64,000 nt of DNA from JACMLX01 sp031373905 (GCA_031373905.1 JANMNM010000149.1:1-64000), one strand, 5' to 3'. Counted from the stretch's first letter, positions 17,485 through 28,909 are shown. Numbers and translations: made by a program. The notes: generated from the letters alone by a model not told the origin.

Positions 17485-18579
17485 ATGACCAATCCAGACA
17501 CTGCACCGGTCGCGTCCGGTCCGCTGATCGTTGGCGATGGCCGCGAGCAGCCACCACCCATGCCGACGGGAAAGATCCGTGCGGCCACCATGCTCATCGC
17601 GCTCGGCCTCGCCATCCTGTGGGCGATGGTGCCATTTGCCGCGGGGATCCTTGGCGCTGCAGTGTTCTATGTCCTCACCATTCAAGGCCATCGCTGGCTC
17701 GTGAAGCGCCGGGTGCCTGCGTCGGCGGCAGCCATCTGCATGCTGCTGACGGTGCTGTTGCTGATCCTGATACCGGGTGGCGCGTTCGTGTCGGTGCTGA
17801 TCGATGAGATTCCCGCCGCCATCCGCGGTCTCGATACTGGTCCGCTGGTTGCCAAGCTGCAGGGATTGCGCCTCGGTCCGATTGACGTCGGTGAACAGCT
17901 TGCGAGGGCAAGTGGCACCATCGGGACATGGCTGTCCTCCAAGATCATCGGCGCGCTCGGCGGGGCCGCGCGCGGCACGCTGAACCTCGTCATTGCGCTG
18001 CTCGGGCTGTATTACCTGCTCCTCGCGGCGGAAGGTGTGTGGCCGAAGGTCAAGCGATTCCTGCCGTTCACGGATGACGACAGCGAAGACCTGCGCAGCA
18101 AGTTCTACGAAGTGACGATGGCGACGGTGCTCGGCGTCGTGGTCGTCTCGGTGCTGCAGGGGGCGGTCGTCGGCATGGCGTTCGCCGCGGTCGGTCTGCC
18201 GAATCCGATCGTCTGGGGCGCTGTGACGGCGATCGCGTCGGTGCTGCCGCTGCTGGGCTCTGCGCTGGTGTGGGTGCCGGGCGTGATTGCGCTGGTGGCG
18301 CTCGACCGCGTTGGCGCGGCGATCGGATTGGCGCTGTTCTGCGGGATCGTCGTCTCGAATCTCGACAATGTTCTGCGCCCGATCGTGCTCAAGCGCGTGG
18401 GGAACCTGCACCCGCTCACGACGCTGCTGGGGGCCTTCGCGGGCGTGGAATACACAGGACTGATCGGCATTCTGCTCGGGCCGCTGGCGATCACCTGGTT
18501 CTTCGAGCTGCTGCTGATCTACGACAAAGAGTATGGGCTGACGGATCGCTTCAATCTCATGGGACGCCGGAGCGCCTGA
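17485..18579 (+). CDS. AI-2E family (TqsA/PerM) membrane transporter
   Basis: 364 residues from ATG 17485, the first start after the upstream kinase stop; the frame extending to 17332 would overlap that kinase. Two N-terminal helices, a soluble amphipathic segment (VLIDEIPAAIRGLDT), then about five more helices with the family blocks GLYYLLLAAEGVWPKVKRFLP and IVWGAVTAIASVLPLLGSALVWVPG and a closing LGAFAGVEYTGLIGILLGPL. The family covers AI-2 exporters, Na+/H+ antiporters and permeases of unknown substrate, so the substrate is open. A TACTTA hexamer ends four bases before the ATG. Confidence 0.88.
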   Translation: MTNPDTAPVASGPLIVGDGREQPPPMPTGKIRAATMLIALGLAILWAMVPFAAGILGAAVFYVLTIQGHRWLVKRRVPASAAAICMLLTVLLLILIPGGAFVSVLIDEIPAAIRGLDTGPLVAKLQGLRLGPIDVGEQLARASGTIGTWLSSKIIGALGGAARGTLNLVIALLGLYYLLLAAEGVWPKVKRFLPFTDDDSEDLRSKFYEVTMATVLGVVVVSVLQGAVVGMAFAAVGLPNPIVWGAVTAIASVLPLLGSALVWVPGVIALVALDRVGAAIGLALFCGIVVSNLDNVLRPIVLKRVGNLHPLTTLLGAFAGVEYTGLIGILLGPLAITWFFELLLIYDKEYGLTDRFNLMGRRSA

Positions 18580-18656
18580 CGTTGCGGCGGTCTCCGGCCG
18601 CGCGAGAAGAAGCCTCGCTGCGTGATTTCTGGTGGCATGGCCCCACGCACGCACGG

Positions 18657-18671
18657 TACCCTCACCCCGTG
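18657..18671 (+). promoter_or_regulatory. TAnnnT at leaderless spacing before GTG 18669
   Basis: TACCCT (18657-18662), six bases CACCCC, then the GTG start of the YifB/ComM gene. No Shine-Dalgarno is visible upstream. Confidence 0.45.
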
Positions 18672-20213
18672 CTCGCCTCCCTCTGCTCCGCCGCCGTCCT
18701 CGGTATCGACGCCATACCGATCACCGTCGAAGTCAACGTGTCACAGGGTCTGCCTTTGTGGACCATCGTTGGCCTCGCCGACAGCGTCGTGCGGGAGTCC
18801 AAGGAGCGCGTCATCGCCGCACTGGGTGAGTGCGGCTTCCGCATTCCATCACTGCGCGTGCTGGCGGCACTGAGCCCCGCCGACGTCCGCAAGATCGGCA
18901 ACGGCTACGATCTGCCCATCGCACTCGGGTTCCTCGTGGCGACGGGCCAGCTGCGCGCCGATGCGGTGGCGAATCTGATCGCAATCGGCGAACTCGGGCT
19001 CGATGGATCACTGCGCGCCGTGCGTGGTGCGCTGAGTGTCGCCCGGATGGTCGCGAGTCATGCGGGATCGGCACACTGCACGTTGCTCGTGCCGCCGGCG
19101 AGTGTGGCAGAAGCAGCACTCGTGAATGGCGTCCGCGTCGCCACCGCGACGTCGCTGCGCGATCTTGTCGCGGCGCTGCAGCGCGGATCTCTCGCGCCCG
19201 CTGAGGTCCCGGCAACGACCAGAACACCGACACCGGACATTCCGGACTTCTCGGATGTCGTCGGTCAGCCCGCCGCCAAGCGCGCGCTGCTCATCGCTGC
19301 CGCCGGCGGACACAACGTCGCGATGACTGGGCCACCGGGCACGGGCAAGACCATGCTCGCGCGTCGATTGCCCGGCATCATGCCCCGCCTCACGGACGCG
19401 CAGTTGCTCGACGTCGTCGCGGTGCACTCGATCGCGGGTACGCTCAGTGAGGCACAGCTGCACGGACGCCTCGCGCCATTCCGCGCGCCGCACCACACGA
19501 TCAGTCCTGCCGGCTTGATCGGTGGTGGTGCCGGCCCTCGCCCCGGTGAAGTGAGTCTTGCCCACGGTGGCGTGCTCTTTCTCGATGAGTTGCCGGAACT
19601 CCAGCCTGCCGCGCTGGAAGGACTGCGACAACCGCTCGAAGACCGCGTCGTCACGATTGCGCGCGTCGCTGGAAGCATCCGTTTCCCCTCCGACATCCTG
19701 CTCGTGGTCGCGATGAATCCGTGCCCCTGCGGGTACGCGGGCCACGCCACCATCGCCTGCCAATGCGACGAGCGTGCACTCGCCCGCTACCGGCGGCGGG
19801 TCTCCGGGCCACTCGCGGACCGCATCGATCTCCACGTGCCGGTTGGGACTGTCCCGCTCGGAGAGCTGGACCAGATGCTGAGACCGCCGGAAACCGATGC
19901 ACTCCGAGCACAGGTTGTTGATGCGCGCGCGCGACAACTCGCACGATTCGGTGCATTGAATGCCGCCGTCAGTCCACGTCGCCTCTCCACGCCCGGCGGA
20001 TTTGCCCCCGACGCCCTGTCACTGCTTCGTGATGCGACGGACCGGCTTGGCCTTTCGGCCCGCGCGTGGCACCGCACCCTGCGTGTCGCGCGCACCATCG
20101 CGGACCTCGCGGCGGTCGGCCGTGTGGAAAGCAGCGCAGTCGCAGAGGCGCTCAGGTACCGGCGCGCTGGACCGGGCCACAGCGGGAGCCCGCCACCACG
20201 GCCGATTGCCTGA
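18669..20213 (+). CDS. comM: YifB/ComM-family Mg-chelatase-like AAA+ ATPase
   Basis: 514 residues from GTG 18669; the family begins exactly here (LASLCSAAVLGIDAIPITVE). The N-terminal ChlI-like domain has GLPLWTIVGLADSVVRESKERV. Then come Walker A GPPGTGKTM (about residue 220), the Mg-chelatase block LAPFRAPHHTISPAGLIGGG, Walker B GVLFLDELPEL, the Cys-rich insert MNPCPCGYAGH, CQCDE, and the C-terminal AAA lid (RVARTIADL). In Haemophilus and Vibrio, ComM is a hexameric helicase for branch migration during natural transformation; in other phyla the role is less clear. The frame upstream to 18270 overlaps the AI-2E gene and is rejected. Confidence 0.93.
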   Translation: MLASLCSAAVLGIDAIPITVEVNVSQGLPLWTIVGLADSVVRESKERVIAALGECGFRIPSLRVLAALSPADVRKIGNGYDLPIALGFLVATGQLRADAVANLIAIGELGLDGSLRAVRGALSVARMVASHAGSAHCTLLVPPASVAEAALVNGVRVATATSLRDLVAALQRGSLAPAEVPATTRTPTPDIPDFSDVVGQPAAKRALLIAAAGGHNVAMTGPPGTGKTMLARRLPGIMPRLTDAQLLDVVAVHSIAGTLSEAQLHGRLAPFRAPHHTISPAGLIGGGAGPRPGEVSLAHGGVLFLDELPELQPAALEGLRQPLEDRVVTIARVAGSIRFPSDILLVVAMNPCPCGYAGHATIACQCDERALARYRRRVSGPLADRIDLHVPVGTVPLGELDQMLRPPETDALRAQVVDARARQLARFGALNAAVSPRRLSTPGGFAPDALSLLRDATDRLGLSARAWHRTLRVARTIADLAAVGRVESSAVAEALRYRRAGPGHSGSPPPRPIA

Positions 20214-20323
20214 GGCCACGCAGGTCGGCACGAACCATGCGACATTAGAGTAGTTTCAGTTCTACGGAGCCGAGTTGCCCGCAGGTCGATTGGGCAGGCA
20301 TCGCCACGACCCAGAACGCCAGC

Positions 20324-23158
20324 ATGAGCGATACAACCCGACGGCCGGCTCCTACTCCACGCGTTGATGCATCGAGACCGGCGAGGGCGATGCACAGCGA
20401 CGACTCAGTGCGCTTCGGCCGCGGCGGTGCGGTTCCGACAGTCGGACCGGCAGTGCAGCAGCTGGTGGCTGTTTTCGAATCACTTGGTGACGCAGTCATC
20501 ATCACCTCGCATGACGGCACGATCGCCATCTGGACTCCTGCGGCCAGCGCCGTTCTGGGTTGGCAGACGGGGGACGTCCTTGGGCGAGCGCTGGTCGAGG
20601 TCCTGGATCCAACTCCGGCTGATGTTCAGCGACCGACGGTATTTCTACAGGACGGGACGCCCTGGCTGGGCGCGGCGACCGTGCGCCACCGTGGCCGCGG
20701 CAAGATCACCGTACATCTCTCCATCACGCCAATAGCGCTCGGGAACGACGCCGACGCCAGCGAGTCCGGATTGTTGCTGCGCGTTCGGCCGTGGCAGGAA
20801 CGCCCGCGACCGTACGACGCCGATGAACTCGATCCGGCAGTGCTGCAACGCGCGCTGGAACAGGTCAACGACATCGTGCTGATCTCGGCTGGCCCTGCGT
20901 CAGACGCGGCATCATCGCGAATCGTGTACGTGAACGCCGCGTTCGAGCGGGCGCTGGGTTATGCACGCGCCGACGTGATTGGCCAATCGCCCAGCATCCT
21001 GCACGGACCCGACACCGATCAGACCGGCGCCGCGCGCCTCGTGTCCGCTGAGCGCGACAGGGAACGCGTTCGTGAAGAGCTGCTCAACTACACAAAACAG
21101 GGTGAGCCGATCTGGCTCGACATCGACGTCATCCCGGTCGAGACGCCCGGCGGGACCTACCTGCAGTGGATCGCGGTCGAACGTGACGTCACGTCGCAGA
21201 AAGGGCAGGAGGTTGCGCTGCGCGCGCGCGAGGAGCGCCTGCGACTGGCGTTGACCGCCGTCTGGGATGGCCTGTGGGACTGGCACGTGCCGACAGGCTA
21301 CTGCTATTACGCTCCGCGGTGGTACTCGATGCTCGGTTTTGCCGAGCACGCCCTTGCGCCGCACATCGACACGTTCCTCGATCTCCTGCACCCGCAGGAC
21401 CTGGCGAAATGTGAGCAGGCGCTGCGCGATCACTTTGACGGGCGCACGGATACATATGCGCTCGAAGTACGGCTCCGCACAGTCGACAACCGCTGGCGAT
21501 GGGTCCTGACGCGCGGCACGGTCGTCGAACGCGATGCCCACGGCAGGCCGGTCCGCATGATCGGTACGCACACCGACATCTCCGCGCGCAAGCAGGCCGA
21601 GCTGGCCCTCCGCACGAGCGAGGAACGGTTCCGCACGCTGACCATGGCCTCACCGCTTGGCATTTTCCTCACCGACGCGGCAGGCCAGTGCACCTTTGCG
21701 ACGCCCCGGATGCTGGATCTCTGGGGTGTGCCGGTGGACGCACTGCTCGGCCACGGCTTCATCAACGCGGCGCATCCGGACGACCGGGGGCACGTGCAGG
21801 ACGCGTGGAACGCCGCGGTCAAGTCCGGCACGGGGCTCACCATCGATTACCGGATCGTGCGGCCCGATGGCAGCATCCGATGGATCTGCGAACGGACGGC
21901 CGCGCACCGCGATGGCACGAGCCTGACAGGGTTCGTTGGCACCGTGGAGGATGTTTCCTCACCGAAGGCCGCCGCCGAGGATCGTCAGCGACTCGAGGTG
22001 CAGATGCAGCACGCGCAGAAGCTTGAGAGCCTTGGAGTGCTCGCGGGCGGCATTGCGCATGACTTCAACAACCTGCTCGTGGGTATCCTCGGCAATGCCA
22101 GTCTGGCGCGCGACGAGGTGGAGGCCGGGACGCCGGTTGAGGAGCTGATCGCCGATATCGAGCTTTCAGCGCGCCGGGCAGCAGAGCTCACGATGCAACT
22201 GCTCGCCTACGCGGGGAAGGGGCGTTTCAACGTGAAGCCGCTGGATCTTTCGGCAGCGGTGCGCGAGATGTCATCGCTGCTGCATTCCGCGATCTCGAAA
22301 CGCGCCACACTCACACTGCGGCTCGCGGACACGCTGCCTGCCATCGCGGCCGACGCGATCCAGGTCGAACAGGTCATCATGAACCTGGTGACGAACGCGT
22401 CGGACGCCCTCGAGGATCAGCCGGGCGAGATCACGCTTTCGACCGGCACCATGGAGGCCGATGGAGCGTGGCTTGCCGAATGCCTCGCTGCTGACAGCGT
22501 GCAGCCCGGCACGTTCGTGTTTGTCGAGGTCGCGGACACGGGAATCGGCATGACCCAGGAGACCGTGCGCCGCATCTTCGACCCGTTCTACACGACGAAG
22601 TTCACCGGGCGAGGCCTTGGCCTCGCGGCCACACTCGGCATCGTGCGCGGACATCGCGGTGCCCTTCACGTGCGTAGCGATCCTGGCAGCGGCACGGTCT
22701 TCCGCGTCCTGTTGCCACCGGAGGGCGGGCACGAACACATCGTCGCGGAGTCGCCGGAGTCTGGAGAGAAGCTGCGGAGCGGGACGATCCTGCTCGTGGA
22801 TGACGAGGCGTCGGTTCGCGACGTTGCGCGGCGCATGCTCACGCGCCATGGCTACCGTGTCATTGAAGCCGCTGACGGCGACGACGCGCTGCTGCAGTTC
22901 AGCGAGCATGAATCCGAACTCCTCGCCGTCGTGCTCGACGTGACCATGCCGCGGCGCAGTGGAACGGAAGTGCTGGCCGAACTCCGCCGCCGTGGCGCGA
23001 CGGTCCCGGTGGTCCTCGCGAGCGGCTACTCTTCCGAGTCGCTGGCGCGGCCCGACGCTGGCGACCCCCTGCCGGTCTTTGTGCAGAAGCCCTTCGGCAC
23101 CGAGGCGCTGCTGGCCGGAATCGACGCGGCGCTGGCGCGCCGCGGCTCCGTATCGTAG
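20324..23158 (+). CDS. hybrid histidine kinase with four PAS domains and receiver
   Basis: 944 residues, soluble. Order: PAS1 (about 45-160), PAS2 (about 180-300, with QSPSILHGPDTD typical of PAS-9), PAS3 (about 300-430, LRLALTAVWDGLWDWHV and YYAPRWYSMLGF), PAS4 (about 435-560), histidine-kinase domain with phospho-acceptor H579 in GGIAHDFNNLLVGILGNA, GHKL ATPase (NLVTNASDALED, ADTGIGM, GRGLGLA), and a C-terminal receiver with phospho-acceptor D872 (VVLDVTMPRRSG) and Lys in QKPFG. An orphan cytoplasmic sensor; no partner response regulator adjoins. A TAGAGT hexamer near 20247 could be the -10 element of its promoter. Confidence 0.92.
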   Translation: MSDTTRRPAPTPRVDASRPARAMHSDDSVRFGRGGAVPTVGPAVQQLVAVFESLGDAVIITSHDGTIAIWTPAASAVLGWQTGDVLGRALVEVLDPTPADVQRPTVFLQDGTPWLGAATVRHRGRGKITVHLSITPIALGNDADASESGLLLRVRPWQERPRPYDADELDPAVLQRALEQVNDIVLISAGPASDAASSRIVYVNAAFERALGYARADVIGQSPSILHGPDTDQTGAARLVSAERDRERVREELLNYTKQGEPIWLDIDVIPVETPGGTYLQWIAVERDVTSQKGQEVALRAREERLRLALTAVWDGLWDWHVPTGYCYYAPRWYSMLGFAEHALAPHIDTFLDLLHPQDLAKCEQALRDHFDGRTDTYALEVRLRTVDNRWRWVLTRGTVVERDAHGRPVRMIGTHTDISARKQAELALRTSEERFRTLTMASPLGIFLTDAAGQCTFATPRMLDLWGVPVDALLGHGFINAAHPDDRGHVQDAWNAAVKSGTGLTIDYRIVRPDGSIRWICERTAAHRDGTSLTGFVGTVEDVSSPKAAAEDRQRLEVQMQHAQKLESLGVLAGGIAHDFNNLLVGILGNASLARDEVEAGTPVEELIADIELSARRAAELTMQLLAYAGKGRFNVKPLDLSAAVREMSSLLHSAISKRATLTLRLADTLPAIAADAIQVEQVIMNLVTNASDALEDQPGEITLSTGTMEADGAWLAECLAADSVQPGTFVFVEVADTGIGMTQETVRRIFDPFYTTKFTGRGLGLAATLGIVRGHRGALHVRSDPGSGTVFRVLLPPEGGHEHIVAESPESGEKLRSGTILLVDDEASVRDVARRMLTRHGYRVIEAADGDDALLQFSEHESELLAVVLDVTMPRRSGTEVLAELRRRGATVPVVLASGYSSESLARPDAGDPLPVFVQKPFGTEALLAGIDAALARRGSVS

Positions 23159-23259
23159 GCGTCGGCCTCGGTCCACGCGAAACACTGCAGGTAGATTGCG
23201 TGTAGTTCGCAGACCAACGTGGCCGGCTGCCATGCACATGCCTTCAGGAGACGCTCGAC

Positions 23260-23954
23260 GTGTTCGGTTGCTTCCGCCGCATGATCGTTCTGGTTCTTGC
23301 CGTTGGGATTGCGGCTGTGGCATACGCAACGCGCGATGCGTGGCTTCCGCGCGCACGAGCGGTGCTCCGCGCTGCGCGCGCACCTGGCCCCGGCGCAACT
23401 GACCCGGCGAAGCCAACGACCGTTCCTGACACCGGGTGGGCGCTGCTTGCGGCCGGGAGCGCGGCGGATGGGAACCGCGCCGTCGCGCGTCTCGCGCAGC
23501 CGCGTGGGCCGGCGTACGTGTCGCTCGACGCAGATGACTTTGCCGCCGCGCTGCTCGACTCACTGACCACGCAGCTTCCCAGCAGCGCGGAGCGGGTGGA
23601 GGTGCGCGCCACGGGCAGTGAGTTCCAGGTCCGGGCGTCCGTCAAGCTCGGTGACATCGGCGGCCGGGCCGTGCTGGGCCCCCTCGCGTCGATGGTGGGC
23701 GAGCGTGAGTCGCTCACGCTTGGCGGAACTGTTGAACCGACCTCCGTTCCCGGGGTAGCGCAGTTCAGGCTCACCAGCGTTCGGATCGGCGATTTCGCCG
23801 TGCCGGGCGCGGTCGTCCCGCGTCTCGTTCAGGCCATCACGCGACAGCCGGCGCGCTCGGGCGTTGACGCCGCTGCGTTCTCCGTGCGGCTCCCGAAGGG
23901 TGTCGGTGATGTCCGCGTTTCCCGAGGCAGGATCACGCTCTACCGCTCAGCACC

Positions 23955-23958
<4 letters not shown>
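23260..23958 (+). CDS. membrane-anchored protein of unknown function
   Basis: 232 residues. GTG 23260 is supported by AGGAG nine bases upstream (23246-23250); ATG 23281 is the alternative. An N-terminal helix (MIVLVLAVGIAAVAYA) anchors a mostly extracytoplasmic domain with Ala/Arg-rich linker and regular hydrophobic patterning (VEVRATGSEFQVRASVKL and similar), which looks like a beta-rich fold. No family recognised. Its stop overlaps the GTG of the sigma-54 activator by four bases, so the two proteins are made together and may be functionally linked. A TAGATT hexamer about 65 bases upstream (23192-23197) may be the promoter -10. Confidence 0.7.
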
Positions 23959-25330
<1,372 letters not shown>

Positions 25331-25331
<1 letters not shown>

Positions 25332-26050
25332 TGTCGCGCGTCAACCGATTCGGACAGCCGATTGGCGACGCCGTGCTGCAATGGCGCCCGCCTGACACGC
25401 CTCCCACCGAGCCGATTGCCGGGGTCCGGTGCGATGTCGTCCCGCTCGATCTCGATGTCCACGCCAACGACCTGTACCTGGCCAACGAACGTGGCGATGG
25501 CAGCAACTGGACGTATCTCTTCTCCGAGCCGCCATCGTCGCGAGAGGCGTACCTCGCCTACATGCGCAGTGAGTTCGGCGGGACGGACCCGCTCTGCTTC
25601 GCGATCGTCGACCGCGCGTCGCGGCTGGCCGTTGGCGTGGCCAGCTACATGCGTATCGTGCCGGCACATGGATGCATCGAGGTCGGGCACATCAATTTTT
25701 CACCGGCGCTGCAGCGGACGCCTGTCGCAACCGACGCGATGTACCTGATGATGCGGCGCGTGTTCGACCTGGGCTATCGCCGCTACGAGTGGAAGTGTGA
25801 TTCGCTGAATGCGCCCTCGCGTGCCGCTGCGCAACGACTCGGTTTCTCGTTCGAGGGTGTCTTCCGGAATGCCATCGTCTACAAGGGCCGGAACCGCGAC
25901 ACGGCCTGGTATTCGATCACCGATGCCGAGTGGCCGGCGATCCGGGCTGCCTTCGAGCAATGGTTGGCGCCCGAGAACTTCGACGCGCACGGTTCCCAGC
26001 GCGTGCAACTCCGCTGGCTGACCGCACCGCTGTTGCGCTCCGTGGGATAG
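25331..26050 (+). CDS. GNAT acetyltransferase (RimJ/RimL-like)
   Basis: 239 residues from ATG 25331, which shares one base with the regulator's stop (TGATG). The fold pattern is that of RimL-type acetyltransferases: CFAIVDRASRLAVGVASYMR (beta-4 region), IEVGHINFSPALQRTPVATD in the acetyl-CoA binding position, MMRRVFDLGYRRYEWKCDSLN and the typical NAPSRAAAQRLGFSFEGVFR. It may acetylate a protein N-terminus or a small molecule. Cotranscription with the sigma-54 activator is likely from the overlap. Confidence 0.88.
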
Positions 26051-26418
26051 CGTGGCGCGTGCCGCGGTCGCCGGGCGGGCGCGGCGCTCGGCAGGTGATG
26101 GAGTCTGGCCCTTCTACGCGGCAGTGCACGTCACGGCCGGCCCCAGGCCCCGCGTGAGACACACGTCCGGGCCGGTCGCCATCGGGTGGATTCGCGAAAC
26201 AGGCTGACAACAATGATCCGGCGTTCCTCGGCACCCGTGCCGGGCCACACGGGAACCCGGAGTCGACACGCGCACGCGTACGAGCCTGCCGGCCTCATTC
26301 CATGGCGAAACACGCGACAGGCAGGCTTCCCGGACGGAGCGGAACGTCGGCTAGCTTTCGGCATCCCGCTCCCGGACCGTGTATCCGGCGGATCCACCTT
26401 CTTTTCTTACGCGCCACC
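26051..26418. other. 368-bp intergenic region with no gene seen
   Basis: Between the GNAT and aldehyde dehydrogenase genes. Small open frames exist (26186-26551, 26302 onward) but they have no family signal and run into the dehydrogenase. A TAGCTT hexamer (26352-26357) fits the -10 consensus seen elsewhere and would give a leader of about 55 bases. Otherwise I see nothing specific. Confidence 0.5.
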
Positions 26419-27903
26419 ATGTCCGACTTCCAGAACTACATCGCGGGCCAGTGGGTTGCCTCGTCCACGGGCGCCTGGTTCGAGAACCGCAATCCTGCCG
26501 ACACGAGCGATCTGGTGGGGCGCTTTCCGCGCTCGTCGGTCGACGACGTGAACCGCGCCGTCACCAGCGCGCAACGGGGCTTTGCCGCGTGGAAGGCCGT
26601 GCCCGCACCGGCCCGCGGCGATGTCCTGCGCCGCGTGGGCGACCTGCTCACGGCGCGGAAGGAAGAACTGGCGGACATCATGACGCGCGAGATGGGCAAG
26701 CCGCTGGCTGAGACGCGTGGCGATGTGCAGGAAGGAATCGATACTGCTTATTACGCCGGCACGATGGGCCGCCAACTCTTTGGCAAGACGGTACCGAGTG
26801 AGCTCAGCAACAAGTGGGCGATGAGTTTCCGGCGGCCGATCGGCGTGTGTGGCCTCATCACGCCGTTCAACTTTCCGCTCGCCATTCCGACCTGGAAGAG
26901 CTTTCCCGCGCTGCTGTGCGGAAACGCCGTGATCTTCAAGCCCGCCGAGGACGTGCCACAGACGGTGGCGGTGCTGGTCGAGATCCTGCTCGAGGCCGGG
27001 GTGCATCCCGAGGCCGTTCAGCTCGTGCACGGTTTTGGCGAGGAGGTCGGTGCTGCGCTTGTCTCACATCCCGACGTGCCGGTCGTGTCGTTCACTGGTT
27101 CGACACAGACCGGGTCGTTGATCGGCGAAACCTGCGGGCGCATGCACAAGCGGCTGTCGCTCGAGATGGGTGGGAAGAACGCGCAGATCGTCCTCGATGA
27201 TGCGAACCTCGATCTGGCCCTCGAGGGCGTGCTCTGGGGTGCCTTCGGCACCACCGGTCAGCGCTGCACCGCGACGTCGCGACTCATCCTGCAGTCCGGC
27301 ATCCACGACGGATTCCTCGACCGGCTCGTTTCTGCCGCGTCGCGGCTTCGCCTCGGCGATGGCCGGAAAGCCGGAACCGACGTCGGCCCGCTGATCCACG
27401 ACGCCTCGCGCGAAAACGTCGAACGGTACGTCGAGATCGGCAGGTCGGCTGGCAACGCGCTCCTCACCGGCGGCCAACGCGCCACCGGCGGAGACCTCGA
27501 CGCGGGTTTCTTCTTCCAGCCGACCATCTTCGCCGGAGTGACACCGGGCGATCGCCTCGAACAGGAGGAGATCTTCGGACCGCTGCTCAGCGTCATCAAG
27601 GTGGCCGACGCCGACGAAGCCTTCCGCGTCAACAACGGTGTGAAGTACGGACTGTCATCATCGGTCTATACCAGCAACGTCAACCTGGCGTTCCGGGCAC
27701 TCAACGAATTGGACAACGGTATCACGTACGTGAACGCGCCAACCATCGGTGCGGAGGCGCACATGCCCTTCGGCGGGGTGAAGCAGACGGGCAATGGGCA
27801 CCGGGAAGGCGGATGGGAGGTATACGACTTCTATTCCGAAACAAAAGTGGGATACGTCGACTACTCCGGCCGCCTGCAGCGGGCGCAGATCGACAACTAC
27901 TGA
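26419..27903 (+). CDS. NAD(P)-dependent aldehyde dehydrogenase
   Basis: 494 residues from ATG 26419, where the family's FQNYIAGQWV strand begins. It has PFNFPLAIPTWKSFPALLCG at the cofactor site, the FTGSTQTG loop, catalytic base E249 (SLEMGGKN), nucleophile C283 (GTTGQRCTATSR) and the EEIFGPLLSVIKV block. The ending ETKVGYVDYSGRLQRAQID is like aldehyde dehydrogenases in the ALDH7 / succinate- and amino-aldehyde range, but the substrate cannot be read from sequence. Single-gene unit: upstream is a long gap, downstream a strong hairpin. Confidence 0.93.
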   Translation: MSDFQNYIAGQWVASSTGAWFENRNPADTSDLVGRFPRSSVDDVNRAVTSAQRGFAAWKAVPAPARGDVLRRVGDLLTARKEELADIMTREMGKPLAETRGDVQEGIDTAYYAGTMGRQLFGKTVPSELSNKWAMSFRRPIGVCGLITPFNFPLAIPTWKSFPALLCGNAVIFKPAEDVPQTVAVLVEILLEAGVHPEAVQLVHGFGEEVGAALVSHPDVPVVSFTGSTQTGSLIGETCGRMHKRLSLEMGGKNAQIVLDDANLDLALEGVLWGAFGTTGQRCTATSRLILQSGIHDGFLDRLVSAASRLRLGDGRKAGTDVGPLIHDASRENVERYVEIGRSAGNALLTGGQRATGGDLDAGFFFQPTIFAGVTPGDRLEQEEIFGPLLSVIKVADADEAFRVNNGVKYGLSSSVYTSNVNLAFRALNELDNGITYVNAPTIGAEAHMPFGGVKQTGNGHREGGWEVYDFYSETKVGYVDYSGRLQRAQIDNY

Positions 27904-27914
27904 GTGACTCGAGC

Positions 27915-27952
27915 GGGGTACTGCAGGAAATCGCTTCGTCCTGCGATACTCC
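27915..27952 (+). terminator. inverted repeat after the aldehyde dehydrogenase
   Basis: 14-base arms (27915-27928 and 27939-27952) around a 10-base loop, with one mismatch and two G-T pairs. It starts 12 bases after the stop codon. No T-run follows, as is common in such G+C-rich genomes. Confidence 0.6.
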
Positions 27953-28135
27953 AGTGTGTGGCGCGTTGCGCGGCATGGCAGTATGCGACGCATGAACGAG
28001 GCAGAAAGACCGGCGGGACCGCTTGCGGCCCGTTGCGGTGCCAGATTGCTTTTGTCTGTGAGTCGGTCGTCCTGCGAAGTCGAGGCGCTGCCGATTCTTC
28101 CTCCCTAGCTGCCGGACACGCGTCCAGCTGGTCAC

Positions 28136-28909
28136 ATGGACCTGCAACAGGACAGTCAGTCACCAGAACCTCGCGCGATCTCCGACACGGAGCGTCGCGA
28201 GGCGTTGCGAAGGGTGAACCGCAGAGGATTGGCGTGGGCGTGGGAATGGGCGAAGTCATTCAGCGTCACTGTTCTCGTGATTCTGCTCGTCCGGACGTTC
28301 TTGCTCGACATCTTCCGGATCCCGAGCAGCAGCATGGAAGGCACCTTGCTGGTTGGGGACATCCTGTTCGTCAACAAGCTCGCCTACGGTGCGGAGGTTC
28401 CGTTTTCCGCGGCACGGCTGCCGCCGACGCGCGTGCCGGAGCGAGGAGAGCTGATCGTCTTCAAATGGCCGCTCGATCATTCGAAGGCGTTCGTCAAGCG
28501 GCTCGTCGGTCTCCCCGGCGATACGATCGCGATGCGCCGGGGTAGCCTCAGCGTGAACGGCGTGACGCAGCACGAGAGCTTCACGCGTCGCAACCCGGCG
28601 GTCGCAGACCCGATGGTGGTGGAGTTTGACTGGCTGCGCCGGGCGCTGCTGCCGGCAGCGCACGCCTCGCCCGGCGCGCATCCCACTCGCAATACCTGGG
28701 GTCCGCTCGTGGTGCCACCGCACAACTACTTCATGCTCGGCGACAACCGCGACAACTCGTCGGACAGCAGGTATTGGGGATTCGTGTCGGACTCGCTGCT
28801 GCTTGGCCAGCCGATGCTGGTGTACTACAGCGTGGTGCCCGATTCCGTCGCGCCAGGCTCGTGGCTCTCTCGGGTCCGATGGCATCGCATCGGCGAATGG
28901 GTGCGGTGA
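28136..28909 (+). CDS. lepB: signal peptidase I
   Basis: 257 residues. One transmembrane helix (about 40-57, AKSFSVTVLVILLVRTFLL) anchors the protease on the outer face of the cytoplasmic membrane. Catalytic Ser66 lies in IPSSSMEGTL and general-base Lys121 in KAFVKRLVGLPGD; the C-terminal box FMLGDNRDNSSDSRYWG is intact. Removes signal peptides from secreted proteins, of which this window encodes many. A cytoplasmic N-tail of about 40 residues precedes the helix. The 230-base gap upstream holds the hairpin at 27915 and no clear promoter. Confidence 0.95.
   Translation: MDLQQDSQSPEPRAISDTERREALRRVNRRGLAWAWEWAKSFSVTVLVILLVRTFLLDIFRIPSSSMEGTLLVGDILFVNKLAYGAEVPFSAARLPPTRVPERGELIVFKWPLDHSKAFVKRLVGLPGDTIAMRRGSLSVNGVTQHESFTRRNPAVADPMVVEFDWLRRALLPAAHASPGAHPTRNTWGPLVVPPHNYFMLGDNRDNSSDSRYWGFVSDSLLLGQPMLVYYSVVPDSVAPGSWLSRVRWHRIGEWVR

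Noticed and set aside
17245..18654. 469-codon open frame on the minus strand
   Set aside because: Shadow of the AI-2E transporter and kinase; typical of third-position G+C bias in antisense frames.
18270..18668. N-terminal extension of the YifB/ComM frame
   Set aside because: Overlaps the AI-2E transporter gene and is not part of the family, which begins at GTG 18669.
22271..23563. 430-codon open frame on the minus strand
   Set aside because: Antisense to the hybrid histidine kinase with no recognisable domain.
26186..26551. 121-codon open frame between the GNAT and aldehyde dehydrogenase genes
   Set aside because: Runs into the dehydrogenase in another frame and shows no family signal; no ribosome site.
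27992..28108. 38-codon small ORF upstream of signal peptidase I
   Set aside because: No ribosome site, no resemblance to a known leader peptide; likely chance.
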